This document shows positions 59,467 to 64,000 of a stretch of 64,000 nucleotides of DNA, piece after piece; position 1 is the first letter of the stretch, and every line of letters starts with the position of its first letter. The notes under the pieces were generated by a model. That model did no database searches. It was not told where the DNA came from and saw only the letters and a program-made list of their open reading frames with translations. The stretch lies in the NCBI GenBank assembly GCA_000333855.2, contig CM007348.1, positions 254,956 to 318,955 of the forward strand, written 5' to 3'. Origin of the DNA: Endotrypanum monterogeii. Its lineage: Eukaryota; Euglenozoa; Kinetoplastea; Trypanosomatida; Trypanosomatidae. A program made the translations under genes and the position numbers.

Positions 59467-61689
59467 ATGTTTCGCCCCGTGTCCTCCCTGTTGGCCCATG
59501 TGCCCTACGCCGTACTTTTTGAACACAGCCACGTCCTCAGCAGTTTTTTTCAGGCGCAGCCATCGAGGGTAGCGCTGACGCTGGAGCTGCCAGGAATGCC
59601 TGAGATGCAGTTCACATACGGCCAGCTACAGCGCGACGTGGTTGCACTAGCAAATCTAATGGTTCAGCGGAAAGAGTCTCTGGCGCTTTCACAAGGTGAA
59701 GCCTCGCTGAGCTGGTTGCAGCCGCGCAAGCCGACACACGTGCGCAGTGTGTTTGCGCAGGGCGATCGGACGCCCAGCTGTGATTATATGAAAGACACAG
59801 GCTTCTACACGACATGTTTGCTGTGCAGCCCTGGTTACATGTTTGCCGTGTCACTCCTAGCGAGCTGGTCCCTGAACCAGTTGACGGTGCCGATGTCAGT
59901 ATCCCAGCGATACCATGATGAGCTAAGCTATGTGCTGGAGCATAGCGGCACCCGCACAGTTGTTGGGGAAACACGCTGGCTGAAGAAAAAAATTCCTGAA
60001 GCGTACGAGGAATTATACATCCGCAGTGAGGCGGACGTTGACCGCAGACCACGTAGCGTCCCCAGTGCAGAAGGGACACAGGGGGGCTCGAAGTTGAAGC
60101 CGAGCACATACCTGACGGACACTGTCCTCGACGTCACACTCTTGCTCCAGGAAATTACTGCCAAGCGCGAAACGATGAGGTTCGCTGAGCTCGAGATAGA
60201 GTGGCTACCACCGGCGGAGAGCGGCCTTGCACCCCTGCGGAGTGCGGAGGATGTGATGAAGCGTCTCGATGATGAGCGGGTCGCGGCCAAGGCGCGCGAT
60301 ATGGATCGGCAAGCGATGATCGCACAACAGGAGCACCTTCGTCGGAACCGTGTGCCGGACGAAGCCTCGCGAGGTTTGACTGGCGAGGGTCCTGACGGGT
60401 ACAGCAAGGATCTCTTATGCTTTGACTCAGAGAACCTTGGTGAGCTAAACCCGGTGTATCGTCGCTGGTACGCCGACCCGTCGACCCGCCCTGGTAAATA
60501 CGATGACTGCCTCATGCTCTACACATCGGGTACGACGGCCAAACCAAAGGGTGTGGTGCACACTCACGCCAGCGTCGGTAATATGGTAAGGATTCTTCAG
60601 GATGCGTGGAAGTGGCGCGAGACGGACTCTGTTCTCCACGTCCTGCCGTGGCATCATATTCACGGTCTGGTTAACATTCTCCTCTGCGCCATTGCTTCCC
60701 ACGCACGCTGCGTGGTCACCTCCTTCGACGACGCAGCACGGGTAGCCCATCGACTAGAACAGGGCGATATCACACTCTTCATGGCGGTACCGACGGTCTA
60801 CACAAAAATGATTGATGCAGTGCAACGGAGGTTTAGCCCTGTTGAGAAGTCGGGATTTCGGAAAAGCTGCATGGAATCTGTGCGCCTCATGGTCTGTGGC
60901 AGCGCCCCACTCCCGTTGCCTACCCTCCATCAGTTTCGCGAGATCTCGGGTCACACGCTTCTGGAGCGCTACGGCATGACGGAGACTGGTATGACCCTCA
61001 GCCAACCCCTCTATCCAATCTCCGATCGTCACTGCGGCACGGTCGGCTCACCTTTGCCGACAGTAGAAACATATGTGTACCAGCCAGAAGCCGCGGAGTC
61101 AACAGAGCAGATGTCGGCCAAGAAAGCGGATTTTGACGAGGTTGGAGCATTAAGCATCGCATCGGACTCACTGTTCGACCGCTACTGGAACAACCCCACT
61201 GCGACAAGGAAAGATGTGCGGACGAATGCAGCAGGGGTGCGGTTTTTTGACACGGGCGATAGCGTCGGGGTGCTGCGAGAGGCGGGAAAGTCCGAGGTTT
61301 ACACGATTCTCGGGAGGTCGAGCGTAGACATTATCAAATCACGCGGGTACAAGCTTTCAGCACTGGAGATTGAGGCTGTACTGCTTTCGCGTGAGGATTT
61401 GTTTTACGAGATGGCTGTCCTAGGCGCTGCCGACCCTGTGCAGGGAGAAAGCGTTGTGGCTGTCGTCGCAATGCAGCCAGAGGCAGCGAAAGCCAGGGGA
61501 ATCGTCTTTGACGACGAACACTCAGTGCTGGAGTCTGCAAGGGTCACGGATGAGCTGAAAAAGGCTGCTCTAGAGTTGCTTGCGCCATATAAGTGTCCGT
61601 CGCGGTACATTTTTATGCCAGCAATCCCGCGTAATGCAACAGGTAAGGTTAACAAGAAAAGCCTGAAGAAGATGTTGCACCTTCCGTAA
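59467..61689 (+). CDS. AMP-forming acyl-CoA synthetase, ACSF3 (malonyl-CoA synthetase)-like
   Basis: A 740-residue member of the adenylate-forming family: acid + ATP + CoA gives acyl-CoA + AMP + PPi. Core motifs follow in order: YTSGTTAKPKGVVHTH (352-367), HVLPWHHIHGLVNILL (391-406), ERYGMTETG (500-508), FFDTGDSVG (593-601), ILGRSSVDIIKSRGYKLSAL (614-633) and PRNATGKVNKKSL (721-733, catalytic Lys727). The wording VDIIKS-GYKLSALEIE and the HVLPWHHIHG block are closest to ACSF3/MatB enzymes that activate malonate or methylmalonate for mitochondrial fatty-acid synthesis. Arg626 replaces the usual Gly in the KSGGYK hinge. A charged segment (about 181-346) before the P-loop is longer than in ACSF3 (~580 residues) and accounts for most of the extra length. 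The N-terminus could be a mitochondrial presequence; the C-terminus (HLP) is not a glycosomal signal. The start is the first ATG after the splice tract. Confidence 0.9.
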   Translation: MFRPVSSLLAHVPYAVLFEHSHVLSSFFQAQPSRVALTLELPGMPEMQFTYGQLQRDVVALANLMVQRKESLALSQGEASLSWLQPRKPTHVRSVFAQGDRTPSCDYMKDTGFYTTCLLCSPGYMFAVSLLASWSLNQLTVPMSVSQRYHDELSYVLEHSGTRTVVGETRWLKKKIPEAYEELYIRSEADVDRRPRSVPSAEGTQGGSKLKPSTYLTDTVLDVTLLLQEITAKRETMRFAELEIEWLPPAESGLAPLRSAEDVMKRLDDERVAAKARDMDRQAMIAQQEHLRRNRVPDEASRGLTGEGPDGYSKDLLCFDSENLGELNPVYRRWYADPSTRPGKYDDCLMLYTSGTTAKPKGVVHTHASVGNMVRILQDAWKWRETDSVLHVLPWHHIHGLVNILLCAIASHARCVVTSFDDAARVAHRLEQGDITLFMAVPTVYTKMIDAVQRRFSPVEKSGFRKSCMESVRLMVCGSAPLPLPTLHQFREISGHTLLERYGMTETGMTLSQPLYPISDRHCGTVGSPLPTVETYVYQPEAAESTEQMSAKKADFDEVGALSIASDSLFDRYWNNPTATRKDVRTNAAGVRFFDTGDSVGVLREAGKSEVYTILGRSSVDIIKSRGYKLSALEIEAVLLSREDLFYEMAVLGAADPVQGESVVAVVAMQPEAAKARGIVFDDEHSVLESARVTDELKKAALELLAPYKCPSRYIFMPAIPRNATGKVNKKSLKKMLHLP

Positions 61690-62229
61690 AAGTCGATATG
61701 TGCGGCGCGTGCTGACGCCATATCTTCAGGGTAGAATTCTGATCACTATTATGTGTGCGGGAGGGGGCATTTCGCTGCTGGGTATACGGGAGGGTTTTGG
61801 GGCGGAGATGGTGCGCGTTCCTTTGGCGGCCCAGCTTTTTTTTGTTTGCTTGTTCTGCACTGCTCACAAGGAGACGTGAGCATGTGCGTGCGTAGATGTC
61901 TGTGGCCCGCTTGGCTGGCAACCTCAAAAAAAAAAAAAACTGCTCATGAAAGAGCACATATATCGAAAATAAAAAGATTCACATACATGCAAACTCGTTT
62001 TAGCGCTTGTCATTGGAGGCCGCGTACAAAACTTGACATCTATTCTTGTCTTTTGTGTCGCTTCCGGAGGTTCGTTTGTGTGGCTGTATGTGCGCGCTCT
62101 TCGGAGTCTACATACCGAGCTGCTTCTCGTGTAGTTGATCACGAATGATGCAGACACCCGCATACCTCATTTATATGGCACATAACATATAATCAAAGGA
62201 ATAGCTCCTCACAGCTCGTGCGCCTACTC
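61690..62229. other. intergenic region after the acyl-CoA synthetase
   Basis: No gene seen. It has an A-run at 61926-61939 and otherwise mixed sequence without a convincing frame. Confidence 0.55.
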
Positions 62230-62258
62230 GTCCCCTCCTCTCCTCCTCCTTTGTGTAG
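62230..62258 (+). promoter_or_regulatory. predicted spliced-leader acceptor for the last gene
   Basis: A CCT-rich tract (62230-62252) is followed by GTGTAG with the AG at 62257-62258. The 190-nt leader has no ATG. A second C/T-rich tract (62295-62336) has no AG until 62458-62459, just inside the coding frame, which raises some doubt about the start. Confidence 0.4.
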
Positions 62259-62448
62259 TACAATCAAGTGGTTGCTCGTGCTGTTGTGGGCTGTCCCCTC
62301 CCCTCCCCTCCCCTCCCATCCTCTCTCTTTTTTGCTTTGTTAAACCCCCGTTCCCATTCTCCCATCCCCATCCGCTCCGCACGGCTTTGCTTCCCTACCT
62401 CTTTGTTTTTTCCTCTTAATTCACCCATCTAAACTCATCACGTGCTCT

Positions 62449-64000
62449 ATGTTATCCAGCCCTACACATCGTGCAGGGGGTCGGTGCGCGTACTCCAAGT
62501 CGGGGACAGAGGACGCGACTGCATTTCAATGGTCTGCGTCGAAGGAGACGGTCACGTTTGACACGACACAGGGAGATGTGCGCCAGAGCGCGCGGGGCTC
62601 GGTTGCGCGCCGAACCTCTCAAGTCTCCTTTAATATTCCGGGCGATGGTGCTCACCCGATCACCTTCAGTGAGGCTTTGAAGGTCTACAACAAAATTCCC
62701 CACGGTGATTTCTCGTCGCAGCCCCCCAAGGACCCGGAAAGGGCTGCGCTGTCCTTCAGTGATTGGCTGGGTGTGGTGGAGAAGGAGCAGGGTGCGGATA
62801 CGAAGACACAGTTCTCACAATTGTCCTTGTGGTGTCGCCAGGAGGCCCTAATAGCACAGACCCCATTTGCAGCGGTGGTGATGTGCCCAAGGCTGTTTGA
62901 AACAGAAGAGGAGCTACAAGGTGTGTCAGCTGTCATTGACGCCTTTGCGTTGCGCACATTTTACGTCCAGACACTTCCGATGGTGGCCAAGCTGTCGGAT
63001 GTGGCGCAGGTGTTTCTGGAAAGTCCTTCACACCTTCCTGTGAGGCTGCGCGGCAGCGTTGGACATAGAAGGGGCATTTACGCCCACACGACCGTACCAT
63101 GCCATGGCGGACGCGATGCGATCAAGCTTTTGAAGCGGTCTGCTGCGCTTCAGGAGGCAGTTAGAGACACACAGTGTCTCCTGCTTAACGATCACTGTCC
63201 CATAACTACGCTGTGCTTGCATTGTTTTGTGGTGGCCGGTTGCTGCGTCGCAGCAGAGGCAGTCTGCGACGAAGCCTACACCGCGATTTTTGGTGTTAGA
63301 CCCAACAACCAAGACGTGGCCATGGGGTCAGATGATATCGGCGATGACTCGGACTCACACGTGACAGTCGACAAGCCGAACGATCCTCTGGGGGCGTTGT
63401 CCGGGGAAAAAAGAGGTGATCCGTTTGCCCACCGCACGGCCACCGAAGTTGTGGCGTGTGGAATGAAAACATATGTTGAACACGTTGTTGGCCGTGTGGT
63501 GGGCAAACGCTCTTACACCGCGCTATTGACGGCAGAGGTCAGAGGCTTTGATCCACGCGTCCTGAGGTCCCGAGGGGTTGGACAGCCGCACTGGCCAGCG
63601 ATGAGGCCGACTCTGCTCCACCTCAGGCCCTCACCATTCCAAGAAACAGATCTGCGGTTTCGACTTCTCTCGTTGGGGTGCGCCGACTCCTCCTCGTTCG
63701 AGGCCTTTGGGCTGCAGGAGCTCCGCCACATCGGCGACGATGTCGTCCAGCGGACGCGTTCAGGGATGAGGGTGCCGCCGGTGCTTCGTTTCCTCGACGG
63801 TCGTGGGGCGGATCGGGTTGAACAGTTGTCACCCACGCCACCCATCCTCTCCATGTCGTCTCGTCTTGAAAATGGAGCAACGCCGAATCCCAGAACGTTG
63901 GGAAACGACAAGTCCAGCCCTTCCAAGACCGACAAGGCTACCTTTGAGAGCAGCACAACCACCTCCAACCCTCTTGCCACCTCGATGATTCTCCATGTTC
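62449..64000 (+). CDS. unrecognised protein, 3' end outside the window
   Basis: The frame opens at ATG 62449 after an in-frame TAA at 62341 and runs 517 codons to the window edge with no stop, which is strong evidence for coding. Short frames on other strands across it are shadows. The protein begins MLSSPTHRAGGRCAY. It has a mixed basic N-terminus, a helical stretch near 165-190 (DAFALRTFYVQTLPMVAKLS), a Cys-rich hydrophobic segment near 255-272 (CLHCFVVAGCCVAAEAVC), an acidic stretch near 291-305 and a Ser/Thr-rich tail that leaves the window. I recognise no domain. If the AG at 62458-62459 is the real splice site, the next in-frame ATG is at 62881 and the protein would start 144 residues later. 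Confidence 0.8.
   Translation, partial: MLSSPTHRAGGRCAYSKSGTEDATAFQWSASKETVTFDTTQGDVRQSARGSVARRTSQVSFNIPGDGAHPITFSEALKVYNKIPHGDFSSQPPKDPERAALSFSDWLGVVEKEQGADTKTQFSQLSLWCRQEALIAQTPFAAVVMCPRLFETEEELQGVSAVIDAFALRTFYVQTLPMVAKLSDVAQVFLESPSHLPVRLRGSVGHRRGIYAHTTVPCHGGRDAIKLLKRSAALQEAVRDTQCLLLNDHCPITTLCLHCFVVAGCCVAAEAVCDEAYTAIFGVRPNNQDVAMGSDDIGDDSDSHVTVDKPNDPLGALSGEKRGDPFAHRTATEVVACGMKTYVEHVVGRVVGKRSYTALLTAEVRGFDPRVLRSRGVGQPHWPAMRPTLLHLRPSPFQETDLRFRLLSLGCADSSSFEAFGLQELRHIGDDVVQRTRSGMRVPPVLRFLDGRGADRVEQLSPTPPILSMSSRLENGATPNPRTLGNDKSSPSKTDKATFESSTTTSNPLATSMILHV

Overview
Organism. The window looks like nuclear DNA of a trypanosomatid, most likely Leishmania or a close relative in the Leishmaniinae. All sixteen protein genes lie on the + strand as single uninterrupted frames with no sign of cis-introns. 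They are separated by 0.8-6.6 kb of AT/GC-mixed, microsatellite-rich DNA. Most genes are preceded by a long polypyrimidine tract and then an AG, the arrangement expected for spliced-leader trans-splicing of one polycistronic transcript. No bacterial-type operon signals, strand switch, convincing tRNA, rRNA or CRISPR array were seen. From memory only (not checked), the order RPS20 - PPR - RPS20 ... ETF-alpha matches part of Leishmania chromosome 28.

Layout. 1-2241: 3' part of a gene with three dsRNA-binding-like modules; its frame is open at the left window edge. 3.2-9.3 kb: two nearly identical ~1.07-kb units, each holding a 40S ribosomal protein S20 gene, on either side of a pentatricopeptide-repeat gene. 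9.9-25.5 kb: four kinetoplastid-type genes of unassigned function (coiled-coil/polyproline, leucine-rich, disordered, and a 1457-residue protein with a repeated short motif). 26.8-29 kb: a probable mitochondrial protein with two HMG-box-like segments. 31.9-34.5 kb: an ATP-grasp ligase. 36.4 kb: gluconokinase. 38-40.5 kb: a UBR7-type protein with an added N-terminal ubiquitin-like domain. 41.6-43.4 kb: the axonemal WD40 protein CFAP52. 46.3-47.9 kb: an eight-helix membrane protein built of two amastin-like halves. 54.4 kb: electron transfer flavoprotein alpha. 59.5-61.7 kb: an ACSF3-like acyl-CoA synthetase. 62.4 kb to the right edge: an unrecognised gene cut by the window end.

Repeats and gaps. 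A ~0.93-kb dispersed repeat occurs twice, upstream (49.9-51.1 kb) and downstream (55.8-56.7 kb) of the ETF-alpha gene. The first copy is broken by 348 N. CA/TG and TA microsatellites occur in many of the intergenic regions.

How the genes work together. In this lineage neighbouring genes share transcription rather than function. Still, several products point to the mitochondrion (PPR protein, HMG-like protein, ETF-alpha, ACSF3-like synthetase and perhaps the dsRBD-like protein). Others belong to cytosolic translation (RPS20), the flagellum (CFAP52), sugar-acid entry to the pentose phosphate pathway (gluconokinase) and ubiquitin/N-degron recognition (UBR7-like). Expression differences must come mostly from the 3' untranslated regions, where the repeats and hairpins noted here lie.
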